NCBI GenBank assembly: GCA_007118895.1
Contig: SKQS01000228.1
Coordinates: 1 to 35,540, forward strand
Source: Wenzhouxiangella sp.
Lineage (GTDB): Bacteria; Pseudomonadota; Gammaproteobacteria; Xanthomonadales; Wenzhouxiangellaceae
Direction: 5' to 3'
Length of the DNA: 35,540 bases
Position 1 is the stretch's first letter, and every line of letters starts with the position of its first letter. A model generated the notes under the pieces. The model was not told where the DNA came from. It made no database searches and was given only the letters and a program-made list of their open reading frames with translations. This document shows, piece by piece, positions 7,619-16,800 of the stretch. Both the position numbers and the translations under genes were made by a program.

Positions 7619-8107
7619 ATGCAAATGAAACGAAGAATGACGGGAATACTCGCCGTTGCGGCTGGGCTGGTGCTCTACCTTCATGCGCTTGCCGCCTGGC
7701 CTCCGGCCATCACGCTGGAGGATCAGTACCGACAGGCGGTGAGCTTGTCCGATGTGCTGATCGAGCCTGCAGTTCTGGTCTACAGCGATCGCCAGGGCGC
7801 ATCGCAGGCTCGAGACTGGCTGGAATTGCTGCGAGATCAGAATTGCGTGTTGATTGAAGCGGCCAACCTGTCATCGGCTCCGGCGATCGCCAGGCCCTTT
7901 GTTCGTCGCCGATTCGTCAATGGCACGCCGGTGCTGATGGACTGGCGTGGAGAACTGGCCGAGGCGCTGGGTTTCGTCGACGACCAGGTCAACCCGTACC
8001 TGCTGGGTGCAACCGACCGCTTTGCTCATTGGCACGGTGAGTTGACGATCGAAAACAGCCCGGCCTACCAGTCCCGACTCGAGGAGTTCTGCAATGCTGT
8101 GGATTGA
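7619..8107 (+). CDS. Exported thioredoxin-fold-like protein without a CxxC motif
   Basis: 162 residues: a hydrophobic leader (ILAVAAGLVLYLHALAA) followed by a small soluble domain. The order of PAVLVYSDRQGASQARDWLE, a helix, then GTPVLMDWRGELAEALGF and NPYLLG suggests a degraded thioredoxin-like fold, but the redox CxxC pair is absent; the two Cys (one at NCVLIE, one near the C-terminus) are far apart. I do not recognise a named family. The start could equally be the ATG at 7625; neither has a strong Shine-Dalgarno sequence. Its 3' end overlaps the next gene by 14 bp, which indicates translational coupling with the ABA4-like protein. Confidence 0.65.
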   Translation: MQMKRRMTGILAVAAGLVLYLHALAAWPPAITLEDQYRQAVSLSDVLIEPAVLVYSDRQGASQARDWLELLRDQNCVLIEAANLSSAPAIARPFVRRRFVNGTPVLMDWRGELAEALGFVDDQVNPYLLGATDRFAHWHGELTIENSPAYQSRLEEFCNAVD

Positions 8108-8552
8108 TCCGTCGCTCTGGTTCAGTCTGGCCGGTCAGATCATGCTGGTCGCCTGGCTGTTGCTGGCAATCTCGCTTTGGTTCAGGCCGCTGCACAGGGG
8201 GGTAGAGGTGTTGGGCTTCGTCGCTTTGCCCGTCATCATCGGCGCAGCCTACCTGGTCCTGATGCTGCTCCGCCTGCCATTTGAAGACGGCGGCTATGGC
8301 AGCCTCGACCAGGTTCGGGCGCTGTTTGCCGACGATCATCTGCTGCTGGCCGGCTGGCTGCACTTCCTGGTATTCGATTTCTTTGTCGGCACCTGGATAG
8401 CTCGCCGTTCGAGAGGGCTGCGGATCTGGCGGATTCTGATCCTGCCCTGTCTGGCCCTGTGTTTTCTGGCCGGCCCGGCCGGGCTGCTGGCTTTCCTCGT
8501 GCTTCGGGCAGTGGCCGGGCTCGGTCTTCGAGCCGGGGACTCGTCGCCATGA
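8094..8552 (+). CDS. ABA4-like (DUF4281) membrane protein
   Basis: A 152-residue protein with four predicted membrane helices. The segment LLLAGWLHFLVFDFFVGTWI, followed by an Arg-rich loop and a final helix pair with FLAGPAGLLAFLV, is the hallmark of the ABA4-like family, named after a plant neoxanthin-synthesis protein; bacterial members occur in organisms with and without carotenoids and have no agreed function. GAGGAG at 8081-8086 precedes the ATG. It overlaps both neighbours (14 bp upstream, 4 bp downstream), so it is tightly coupled to the thioredoxin-like and multi-pass membrane proteins. Confidence 0.78.
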   Translation: MLWIDPSLWFSLAGQIMLVAWLLLAISLWFRPLHRGVEVLGFVALPVIIGAAYLVLMLLRLPFEDGGYGSLDQVRALFADDHLLLAGWLHFLVFDFFVGTWIARRSRGLRIWRILILPCLALCFLAGPAGLLAFLVLRAVAGLGLRAGDSSP

Positions 8553-9343
8553 TCCGGGCCTGGGAGGAGCTCAAGCGTCGCAACCGCTTGCTGGCCTGGC
8601 TGGGTCTGGCTCACCTGGCGGTGCTGGCGGTCTTGCTGGTGCTGATGATGGCTGATGATCGACAGCTCACCGGTGTCAACCTGTGGCTGAAGCCGTCGAA
8701 GTTCGCGCTGTCGATCACCGTTTACCTGTGGACCATGGCCTGGTTGCTGGGTGAGCTGCGATCGCCGCGCTGGCTGATAGGCCTGGCTGCGACTACCATC
8801 GCTGCCGCCATGGTCACAGAGCAGTTCCTGATTACCCTGCAGGCAGCGCGTGAGACCACCTCGCACTACAACATCGCCACGCCCTTCGATGCCGCCGTAT
8901 TCAGCCTGATGGGAATCGGCGTGGCGGTCAATTCGGCCGCCGCAGCGCTGGTGTTAGGTCTGTTCCTTTTCCATCCGGAGGCAGGTCGATCGGCCTATAT
9001 TCGCGGGATCCAGCTGGGCCTGATGATCTTCCTGCTGGGCAGTGCCCAGGGATTCGTGATGATCGCCAACGCCGGCCATACGGTAGGCGGCGCCGACGGC
9101 GGGCCGGGCATTCCCCTGCTGGCCTGGTCGGTGGCCCACGGCGATCTGCGCGTGGCCCACTTCCTCGGCATCCATGCCATCCAGGTATTGCCCCTGGCCG
9201 GGTGGCTACTCCAGCGCCGGCAGGGCAGTAGTCACTGGAAGCTGGCGGCAGTCTGGGTCATCTCGCTGATTTACGGAGCATTGGGGCTGGGGGTTCACCT
9301 GTGGGCGCTACAGGGACGAGCGCTTTTTGCCTGGTGGGGGTAG
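8549..9343 (+). CDS. Seven- to eight-helix membrane protein of unknown function
   Basis: 264 residues with about seven or eight hydrophobic helices. Polar residues lie in or near the membrane, including LKPSKFALS, a TEQF motif, TSHYN, NAGHTVGG and the His-rich AHFLGIHAIQ, which recall helix-embedded metal or heme ligands, but I cannot assign a family. The start codon overlaps the ABA4-like stop (ATGA), so this is the last gene of the cluster. The intramembrane His residues would be the first thing to test by alignment. Confidence 0.72.
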   Translation: MIRAWEELKRRNRLLAWLGLAHLAVLAVLLVLMMADDRQLTGVNLWLKPSKFALSITVYLWTMAWLLGELRSPRWLIGLAATTIAAAMVTEQFLITLQAARETTSHYNIATPFDAAVFSLMGIGVAVNSAAAALVLGLFLFHPEAGRSAYIRGIQLGLMIFLLGSAQGFVMIANAGHTVGGADGGPGIPLLAWSVAHGDLRVAHFLGIHAIQVLPLAGWLLQRRQGSSHWKLAAVWVISLIYGALGLGVHLWALQGRALFAWWG

Positions 9344-9381
9344 CCACAGATCGGGACGCTATATCGTCAGTAGGGTTTCTT

Positions 9382-9413
9382 GCGAATCCCGATCTTGGCG
9401 AATCCCGATCTTG
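9382..9413. repeat. Two tandem copies of a 16-bp sequence
   Basis: GCGAATCCCGATCTTG occurs at 9382-9397 and again, identically, at 9398-9413, followed by another GCG. An inverted copy of its core, AGATCGGGA, lies at 9348-9356, so either TCCCGATCT could pair with it across a long loop. The region lies between the membrane-protein stop and ribF; no T-run follows. Confidence 0.8.
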
Positions 9414-9459
9414 GCGCGGTCATCGCACCCTCCAACGGAATTTCCGGGGTAAAACCCGG

Positions 9460-9465
9460 TAGAAT
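9460..9465 (+). promoter_or_regulatory. Possible -10 box of the ribF-ileS-lspA operon
   Basis: TAGAAT lies 13 bp before the ribF start codon and would place the transcript start close to it, giving a very short leader. There is no good -35 hexamer at standard spacing, so the call is tentative. Confidence 0.3.
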
Positions 9466-9478
9466 CCGGCGCTTGGCT

Positions 9479-10429
9479 ATGCGATTGATCAGATACTTCA
9501 AGCCGGGAGGGCCTCCCGATGAGCCGGTTTGCCTGGCCATAGGCAATTTCGATGGCTTGCATCGCGGGCATCAGGCGCTGATTGCCAGGACCCTGGCATC
9601 CGAGCTGGCGTCCGGCCTGATGTGTTTCGAGCCTCTGCCGGCGAGCTACTTTCGCCCCGATTGCCCGGTGCAAAGGATCACAGGCGTGCGCGACAAGGTT
9701 GGCATGTGCCGCGACCTGGGGCTGGAGCGGATGTATCTGCTGCGCTTTGATGCCAGGCTGGCAGGCATGTCGCCAGAGCGTTTCGCTGCCGACATTGTGG
9801 CGCGTGCGGCCGGTGCCCGCCAGGTGGTAGTTGGCGAGGATTTTCGCTTTGGTGCCCGGGCAGCCGGCGATGTCGACTCCCTTCGTGCTTTCGGTGCCCG
9901 ATTCGGTTTCGACGTTCAGGTTGTTGCCGCGGTAGGTGATAATGGGGAGCCAGATAGTACCGACAGGATCTCGTCCAGCTTTGTACGCCAGGCGCTGGCC
10001 GAGGGACGACTGGACCGCGCCGAGCGCGCGCTGGGCCGCGCCTACCGAATCTCCGGCCGTGTGCTCAGAGGTCAGGCGCTGGGGCGGAAGCTGGGCTATC
10101 CCACGGTCAATCTGCGCCCACCGGTGCCGCCCGCATTGACCGGGATCTGCGCCGTTCGTGTGCACGGCGCAGGTCTGGAAGGCTGGCCGGGTGTGGCCAG
10201 TCTCGGTCGGCGCCCAACGGTGGCTGGCAGCAGCTGGCTGCTGGAAGTGCACCTGTTCGACTTCGATGGCGATCTGTACGGACGGCATCTGGCGGTCGAA
10301 TTCGTTGCCTGGATTCGGCACGAGCGCAAATTCGATGATCTGGCAGCGATGACCGTGCAGATGAATGCCGATGCCGATCTGGCCCGGCGACTTCTGCAAC
10401 CACGCAAAACCGGCCTTGAAACGGCTTGA
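9479..10429 (+). CDS. ribF: Bifunctional riboflavin kinase / FAD synthetase
   Basis: A 316-residue enzyme of normal length. The N-terminal nucleotidyltransferase domain has GNFDGLHRGH (residues 22-31) and the SSSFVRQALAEG motif, and the C-terminal riboflavin kinase domain starts with GRVLRGQALGRKLGYPTVNL (PTVN at 208-211). It phosphorylates riboflavin to FMN and adenylates FMN to FAD. The ATG at 9479 lacks a clear Shine-Dalgarno sequence, which fits the short leader implied by the TAGAAT box, and the conserved start MRLIRY follows directly. It is first in the classic ribF-ileS-lspA operon; ileS begins 21 bp downstream. Confidence 0.95.
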   Translation: MRLIRYFKPGGPPDEPVCLAIGNFDGLHRGHQALIARTLASELASGLMCFEPLPASYFRPDCPVQRITGVRDKVGMCRDLGLERMYLLRFDARLAGMSPERFAADIVARAAGARQVVVGEDFRFGARAAGDVDSLRAFGARFGFDVQVVAAVGDNGEPDSTDRISSSFVRQALAEGRLDRAERALGRAYRISGRVLRGQALGRKLGYPTVNLRPPVPPALTGICAVRVHGAGLEGWPGVASLGRRPTVAGSSWLLEVHLFDFDGDLYGRHLAVEFVAWIRHERKFDDLAAMTVQMNADADLARRLLQPRKTGLETA

Positions 10430-10450
10430 TAAACGGAAAGTAATCAAACG

Positions 10451-13255
10451 ATGGACTACAAGAACACCATCAATCTGCCGCAGACCGAGTTTCCGATGAA
10501 GGCTGCCCTGGCCCAGCGCGAGCCGGCCATGCTGGCCGACTGGTACGAAAGCGACCTGTATGGGCGGATCGTTCAGGCAACTGCAGACCGCCCGCGGTTC
10601 ATCCTCCATGACGGCCCGCCGTATGCCAATGGCGACATACACATCGGCCATGCGGTCAACAAGATTCTCAAGGATATCGTGGTTCGCTCGGCCCTGCTGG
10701 CCGGGTTCCAGGCGCCCTACATCCCCGGCTGGGACTGTCACGGCCTGCCGATCGAGCTGCAGGTGGAAAAGAAAGTGGGCAAGGTCGGGCAGCGCATCGA
10801 TGCGGCAGCCTTTCGTCAGAAGTGCCGCGAGTACGCCGACCGCCAGATCGACAACCAGCGCGATGACTTCAAGCGCCTCGGTGGCCTGGGCGACTGGGGC
10901 CGACCCTATGCCACCCGCGACTTCAGATATGAGGCTGACATGCTGCGGGCGCTGGCCACCATCGTGGAGCGTGGGCACCTCAAGCGCGGGGTCAAGCCGG
11001 TGCACTGGTGCTTCGATTGCGGCTCGGCGCTGGCCGAGGCAGAAATCGAATACCAGGACAAGACCTCGACGGCCATTGATGTGCTGTTTCCGGTCTCCAA
11101 CCCCCAAGCCCTGGCGGCACTTTTTGCTGTGGACAACCTGGCTGACTCCGCCGGAATTGTCATCTGGACCACCACGCCCTGGACCATACCTGCCAATCAG
11201 GCAGTCTGTCTCAATGCCGAGCTGGACTACGATCTGGTTCGCGGCCAGCAAGGCGGGCGGGTGCTGGACCTGGTCATCGCCAGCGATCTCCGCGATTCGG
11301 TATGTCAGCGGCTGGGGCTGGAGCATGTCGAGGTGCGCGGGACGGTGCAGGGCAAGGCGCTTGAGCTTCTGGAGCTCAACCATCCTTTCAATGGCCAACA
11401 GGTGCCGGTGATCCTGGGCGAGCACGTCACCACCGAGACCGGCACCGGCGCGGTGCACACCGCCCCCGGGCATGGTCAGGAGGACTTCGAGGTGGGCCGG
11501 CAGTACCAGCTGCCGGTGGTCAACCCGATTGACGGTCGCGGCGTGTTTGTAGACGATACGCCCATCGTCGGTGGCGAATATGTCTGGAAGGCCAATGAAA
11601 AGCTGGTCGAGCACATGCGTGTCAATGGCACGCTGCTGGCCGCCGAGCCATTCGGGCACAGCTATCCGCACTGTTGGCGGCACAAGACACCGACTGCCTT
11701 CCGCACCACGCCGCAGTGGTTCATCAGCATGGACCAGGCCGGCCTGCGCAAACAGGCGCTGGCAGCCATCGAGAACGTACGCTGGGTGCCGGACTGGGGC
11801 AAGGCACGCATCGCCGGCATGATTGAAAGCCGACCGGACTGGTGCATCTCCAGGCAGCGTACCTGGGGCGTGCCGCTGGGTCTGTTTATCGACCGCGAAA
11901 GCCAGCAGCCACACCCGGACACCCCGCAGATTCTTCACCGCCTTGCCGAGCTGGTTGCCGCCGAGGGGGTGGACTGCTGGTATCGCGACGACATTGCCGA
12001 ACGGCTGGGTGTCGATGCCGAGCGCTACGAGCCGGTGCCCGATATCCTCGATGTCTGGTTCGACTCCGGTGTCACCCACCACTGCGTACTGGACCAGAGA
12101 GATGAACTGGCGCGGCCGGCGGATCTGTACCTGGAAGGCTCCGACCAGCATCGCGGCTGGTTCCAGTCCTCACTGCTGACCTCGGTCGCAATGCATGGCG
12201 AGGCGCCGTACCGGCAGGTGCTGACCCACGGTTTTACCGTCGATGCCGAGGGTCGAAAGATGTCGAAATCGGTGGGCAACGTGGTCGCCCCGCAGCAGGT
12301 CATGAAGACCCTGGGCGCCGACATCCTCAGGCTGTGGGTGGCAGCTGCCGACTATCGCCAGGAGATGAATGTCTCCGACGAGATCCTCAAGCGGGTCGCC
12401 GATGCCTACCGGCGCATTCGCAATACCGCCCGTTTTCTGCTCGGCAATCTGCACGGCTTCGAGCCGGAGCGCGACTGCGTCGCCATGGATGAACTGCTGC
12501 CACTGGACCGTTACGCGGTGGACATGGCCTGGTGCCTGCAGGAGGAAATCGTCGGCGGCTACCGTGACTACCGCTTCGTGCAGATCTACCAGCGCCTGCA
12601 CCATTTCTGCAGCATCGACATGGGTGCGTTCTATCTCGATGTGATCAAGGACAGGCTCTATACCCTGCCCGAGAATCATCCGGCAAGACGCTCCGCGCAG
12701 ACCGCCATGTATCTGGTACTCGAGGCCCTGGTGCGCTGGCTGGCGCCGATCTGCTGCTTTACCGCCGAGGAAATCTGGCGCGAAATGCCCGGTGATCGGA
12801 CCGAAACGGTGATGCTGGCGACCTGGTATGAAGGGTTGGGAGGCATGGCGGCAGAAGACCGCGCAACATGGGAACGGTTGCGCGAAGTCAGAGAGCTGGT
12901 GGGGCCGCACCTGGAAGCGCTTCGACGCGACAAGACCATAGGCTCGTCGCTGGCTGCCGAGATCTTCATCGAGGCCGAGGGCCGTGTGGGCGAGGAGCTG
13001 GTCCGGATCGGTGATGAGCTGCGGTTCGTGTTCATTTCCTCGGATGTTCACCTGGGCCCGGTCGAGCAGGCAGCCGAGGAGGCCACCATAGGCGGTGATC
13101 GCGTGCGGGTAGCGGTGCGGCCGACCGAACATGCCAAATGCATACGCTGTTGGCATCATCGCGACAGCGTCGGCAAGGTCTCGGCCCATCCCGAGATCTG
13201 TCAGCGCTGCGTCGACAATGTCGACGGTCCGGGCGAAACCCGGCGCTGGGCCTGA
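10451..13255 (+). CDS. ileS: Isoleucyl-tRNA synthetase
   Basis: A 934-residue class I synthetase, the standard bacterial length. Visible signatures are HIGH (H64-H67), the [10 protein letters not shown] segment of the editing domain, [16 protein letters not shown] (603-607) and the C-terminal zinc knuckle with Cys897, Cys900, Cys917 and Cys920. This is the zinc-containing bacterial type, not the mupirocin-resistant eukaryote-like type. It charges tRNA-Ile in the cytoplasm and edits mischarged valine. It is flanked by ribF (21 bp) and lspA (17 bp) in the same orientation. Confidence 0.97.
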   Translation: MDYKNTINLPQTEFPMKAALAQREPAMLADWYESDLYGRIVQATADRPRFILHDGPPYANGDIHIGHAVNKILKDIVVRSALLAGFQAPYIPGWDCHGLPIELQVEKKVGKVGQRIDAAAFRQKCREYADRQIDNQRDDFKRLGGLGDWGRPYATRDFRYEADMLRALATIVERGHLKRGVKPVHWCFDCGSALAEAEIEYQDKTSTAIDVLFPVSNPQALAALFAVDNLADSAGIVIWTTTPWTIPANQAVCLNAELDYDLVRGQQGGRVLDLVIASDLRDSVCQRLGLEHVEVRGTVQGKALELLELNHPFNGQQVPVILGEHVTTETGTGAVHTAPGHGQEDFEVGRQYQLPVVNPIDGRGVFVDDTPIVGGEYVWKANEKLVEHMRVNGTLLAAEPFGHSYPHCWRHKTPTAFRTTPQWFISMDQAGLRKQALAAIENVRWVPDWGKARIAGMIESRPDWCISRQRTWGVPLGLFIDRESQQPHPDTPQILHRLAELVAAEGVDCWYRDDIAERLGVDAERYEPVPDILDVWFDSGVTHHCVLDQRDELARPADLYLEGSDQHRGWFQSSLLTSVAMHGEAPYRQVLTHGFTVDAEGRKMSKSVGNVVAPQQVMKTLGADILRLWVAAADYRQEMNVSDEILKRVADAYRRIRNTARFLLGNLHGFEPERDCVAMDELLPLDRYAVDMAWCLQEEIVGGYRDYRFVQIYQRLHHFCSIDMGAFYLDVIKDRLYTLPENHPARRSAQTAMYLVLEALVRWLAPICCFTAEEIWREMPGDRTETVMLATWYEGLGGMAAEDRATWERLREVRELVGPHLEALRRDKTIGSSLAAEIFIEAEGRVGEELVRIGDELRFVFISSDVHLGPVEQAAEEATIGGDRVRVAVRPTEHAKCIRCWHHRDSVGKVSAHPEICQRCVDNVDGPGETRRWA

Positions 13256-13272
13256 AAGCGGAGCGAGCGATC

Positions 13273-13770
13273 ATGCAGCCCATGCGCCCGAAGAAATATC
13301 TGATGTGGCTTGGCCTGGCGGCTCTGATTGTCGTCCTTGACTGGTGGACCAAACACCTGGCCAGTCAGCACCTGGAGCTGTACCGGCCGGTGGAATTGAC
13401 CTCGTGGCTGAACATGACACTCGCCCACAACACTGGTGCGGCGTTCAGTTTCCTGGCCTCGGCCGGTGGCTGGCAGCGCTGGTTCTTCTCTATCGTGGCG
13501 GTAGTGATCAGCGTGGTGCTGCTGATCTGGCTGTGGCGTCTGCCCAATCGCTCACGTCTGCTGCCGACCGCACTCAGCCTGGTGCTGGGCGGGGCGATAG
13601 GCAATTTGATCGACCGTGTGCGATTTGGTTATGTAGTTGATTTTATTGATGTTCACTATGCCGGCTACCACTGGCCCGCATTCAACGTGGCCGACAGCGC
13701 CATCGTCATCGGCGTCATCCTCATTCTCATCGAGGGCTTCCTGCCCAGGCGGCATCAAACGCCAACATGA
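13273..13770 (+). CDS. lspA: Lipoprotein signal peptidase (signal peptidase II)
   Basis: A 165-residue inner-membrane aspartyl protease with four helices. The family motifs are present: LDWWTKHLA near the first helix, NTGAAFSFL, GGAIGNLIDRVRFGYVVDFI and FNVADSAI. The catalytic pair Asp114 and Asp141 falls at the E. coli numbering. It removes signal peptides of prolipoproteins such as the alanine-zipper lipoprotein at 5179. The start at 13273 has GGAG upstream; an ATG nine bases later is an alternative. It ends the ribF-ileS-lspA operon; I see no convincing terminator after it. Confidence 0.96.
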   Translation: MQPMRPKKYLMWLGLAALIVVLDWWTKHLASQHLELYRPVELTSWLNMTLAHNTGAAFSFLASAGGWQRWFFSIVAVVISVVLLIWLWRLPNRSRLLPTALSLVLGGAIGNLIDRVRFGYVVDFIDVHYAGYHWPAFNVADSAIVIGVILILIEGFLPRRHQTPT

Positions 13771-13865
13771 GCCCAGCTTTCATCACCCCTGTCAGGGTTG
13801 GTGGCGGTTTTACGTAATAGTCAGAACAAGGGGCAACATGACCATGAGCCATGTGAGAGAAGTCA

Positions 13866-16800
13866 ATGATCCGAATTCTCGTTACTGTTTGCGTACTGTT
13901 GCTGGCGTCGGCCGCCGTCGCCTTTGTTGAAGATGATTCGCTGGAAGCAGAACAGCTTTGGCTGAGCTACCAGCACGGTGCGCTCGATCGCCTGGATCCG
14001 CAAGGCCGGCTGGATGAGGCCAGGGCCATGGTTGAGCGCGCCGCTGCGCTGATCGCACGCCACGAAGCAGGTGTGAGCGGGCTGGATCAGCGCGCTTACT
14101 CCCAATTGATGACCTTGATCAATCACCTGCCACTGGAGACTGCGACTGCCTCGGGCCCACGCTCCGGCACACCGGGCACCCTTTCGGGTACCGTCACTGA
14201 GGCCGGCACCGGCTTGCCTCTGCAAGGAATCAGTATCCAGGCGATCAACTTTTCCGACCCGTTTTCGGGGATGGTGTCACAACCGACCGACAGCAATGGC
14301 GAATACACCCTCAGCCTGGATCCCGGCTTCTATGTCCTGCGCGTCGGCTCTGCACCGGATCATGTCCGTCAGGCATGGCCGGGGCTGGCGTGCGAATCAT
14401 TAGTCAACTGCCCGATTTATTCCGGAGACGTGATCGAGGTCAGCGCCGGTGTGGCCGCCGGTGGATACCATTTCGAGCTCGAACCAGGCATTCGGGTGGA
14501 GGGCCAGGTGACTGCAGGCGGCTCGGGTGTAGCCAATGTCAGTGTTCAAATTGGCCATCCGTATGATGCCCAGTTCATTTACTCGACCGTAACCGATATC
14601 GACGGAAACTACCAGCTAAGCGCGGTGTCGGCAGGTGATTATCGCCTTGTGGCCATCCCGCCCAGCGGCAGTGGCCTGGCTGGCCGCATTCACGATGGCC
14701 AGCCGTGCGGTTCGTCTGACTGCCGCGTTTTGCCACTGTCCTCGTCGCTGGCAGTCAGCGGCCCGGGCTCCAGCCAGGTTCAGGACTTCGATCTGGAGCC
14801 TGGTGGCAGCATCAGTGGCCAGGTAACCCTCAACGCCGGCGGCCCGCTGGAAGAGGCATTCGTATCGCTGTCATCGGTTGATGGCTGGATCACTGCGTCG
14901 GCGCAAACCGATGCCGTCGGCAGCTTCAGTATCGAGGGTCTGCCGCCGGGAGACTACCGGTTGGTGGCAAGCCACCCGATGACGCGGGCACAGGCGTATC
15001 CGGGCGTGGACTGTTTCCCGTGCGCGTTTGAACTGGCCACCCCCATCACCGTCATTGGTGGCTCGAACTTCACCGGCATCGACTTCGATCTCAGCGATGC
15101 GGGTGGCAGCATATCCGGACAGGTGCTCAGGGCCGACAATGGCAATCCGGTGGTAGGCGCTCGGGCATGGGCCAGTGGTTCGGGACTGGGCGGCCGCTGG
15201 GTCGAAACTGACAGCAACGGCGAATTCACCATTCCGGCCCTGAACCCCGGGTCCTATTATCTCAGGGTGGATCCGCCGACAGGGGAGAACCTGCAGCCCA
15301 CCTTTTTTGGTGACGTCAGCTGTGCCCAGTTCAATTGCGGCCAACGAGGGCAAGTGGTGGTTCTCGACTCCGGAGCAGACGTGACCGGTCTGGTCATCAA
15401 TGCACCGGCTGGCGGCGGGCTGACTGGAACCGTCACGCGCGCCGATCTTGGGATACCGATGTCGATGATGACCATCGCCAGGCTTGAGCTGTTCGCTGCC
15501 AGCGGTCCGGATCAGGGCAGGCTGGTGGCTCAGCAGATGGTATCTACTACCCCTGGTGTCACGCCAGGGGTCTACGAAATCAGCGGACTTCCACCGGGCG
15601 CCTACAAGGCGGTGTTTGCTACCTCCACACCATTCGGCTACATCGATACTGCCTTCGGTGGCCAACCCTGTCCGCGCGGTGGCTGCAATCTGGACTTGTT
15701 GCCTACCGTCTTCGTGACTTCTGGCGTTACACTGCCTGGTATCGGCGCTGCCCTGGGCCAGGGGCCGGTAATTCGCGGCACGGTTTCCGATATCGCCACT
15801 GGCCTGGCTCCAGTGCGCAAGCCTTCTGATCCAGGCGGGCTGATCGGGCTATACAATACCCTGGACAACTACGCCAGCTTTGGTGTTCTGGATGGTCGCG
15901 GCAACTGGCACAGTCGGACCGGGTTGCCGGATGGAACCTACTACGTGGCGACCTTTCTGACCCGCAACAATTTTCCTTTCGGTGGCGGATTCGTCGATCA
16001 GGCTTACGACGATGTCGACTGTCCGTGGCTCGGTTGCAGCCTGATCGCTTCGGCAACGGCACTGGATGTGACCGGAGCCGACATCAGCGGCATCGACTTC
16101 GAGCTGCGCACAGGCGGTGCGATATCCGGCACGGTGACTGACGGGTCAAGCAGTGAACCGTTGCTGGCTGTCCTGATCGAAGCCTATCAGGCTGGTGGCG
16201 TCAAGGTGGCCGAATCTTGGACCAACATACTGGGTGAATATCAACTAAGCGGGCTTCCTGCCGGTGACTACTTCGTTCGTACCCGAAACGATCAGAACTT
16301 CCAGGACCAGCTGTACAGCGGCATCAACTGCACGCCGTTCTGCGACCCGGTCAACGGCGCCCCGATCAACGTCAGTGAAGGCAGCGACACCACGGGTATC
16401 GACTTTGTCCTGATCGAATCGGGCAGCATCAGCGGCGAGGTCAGGCTGGGTGCATCGCCGGTATCGGGCGTGACCGTGGAGATTTACGGTGCGATCGGCA
16501 ACCTGCTGTCGACAACTACCTCTGGCAGTGACGGCAGCTACCAGTTCAACAACCTGTCGCCGGGCAGCTTTTATCTCCGCACCCGCAACACCTTGGGCCA
16601 CGCCGATGTGCTCTATGACGGCCTGCCGTGCGTTGGCACTGCCTGCCGTGTTAGAGACGGCGATGCGGTAGCCGTTGGCGCTGGTGGCGTGGTGAGCGGT
16701 ATCGATCTGCTATTGACCGCCGGTGCGAGCATCAGCGGCACGGTACGTGATGCGGTCAGCACCAGCGCCCTGTCGGGCGTGCGAGTGCAGCTGCTGGATG

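Noticed and set aside
9359-12151. A 930-codon open frame on the reverse strand over ribF and ileS
   Set aside because: It is antisense to two certain housekeeping genes and its protein has no domain character; it results from high GC with few stops.
13771-13810. Possible terminator after lspA (ACCC-CTGTCA-GGGT)
   Set aside because: The stem is only four base pairs and the later T-run is short and distant.
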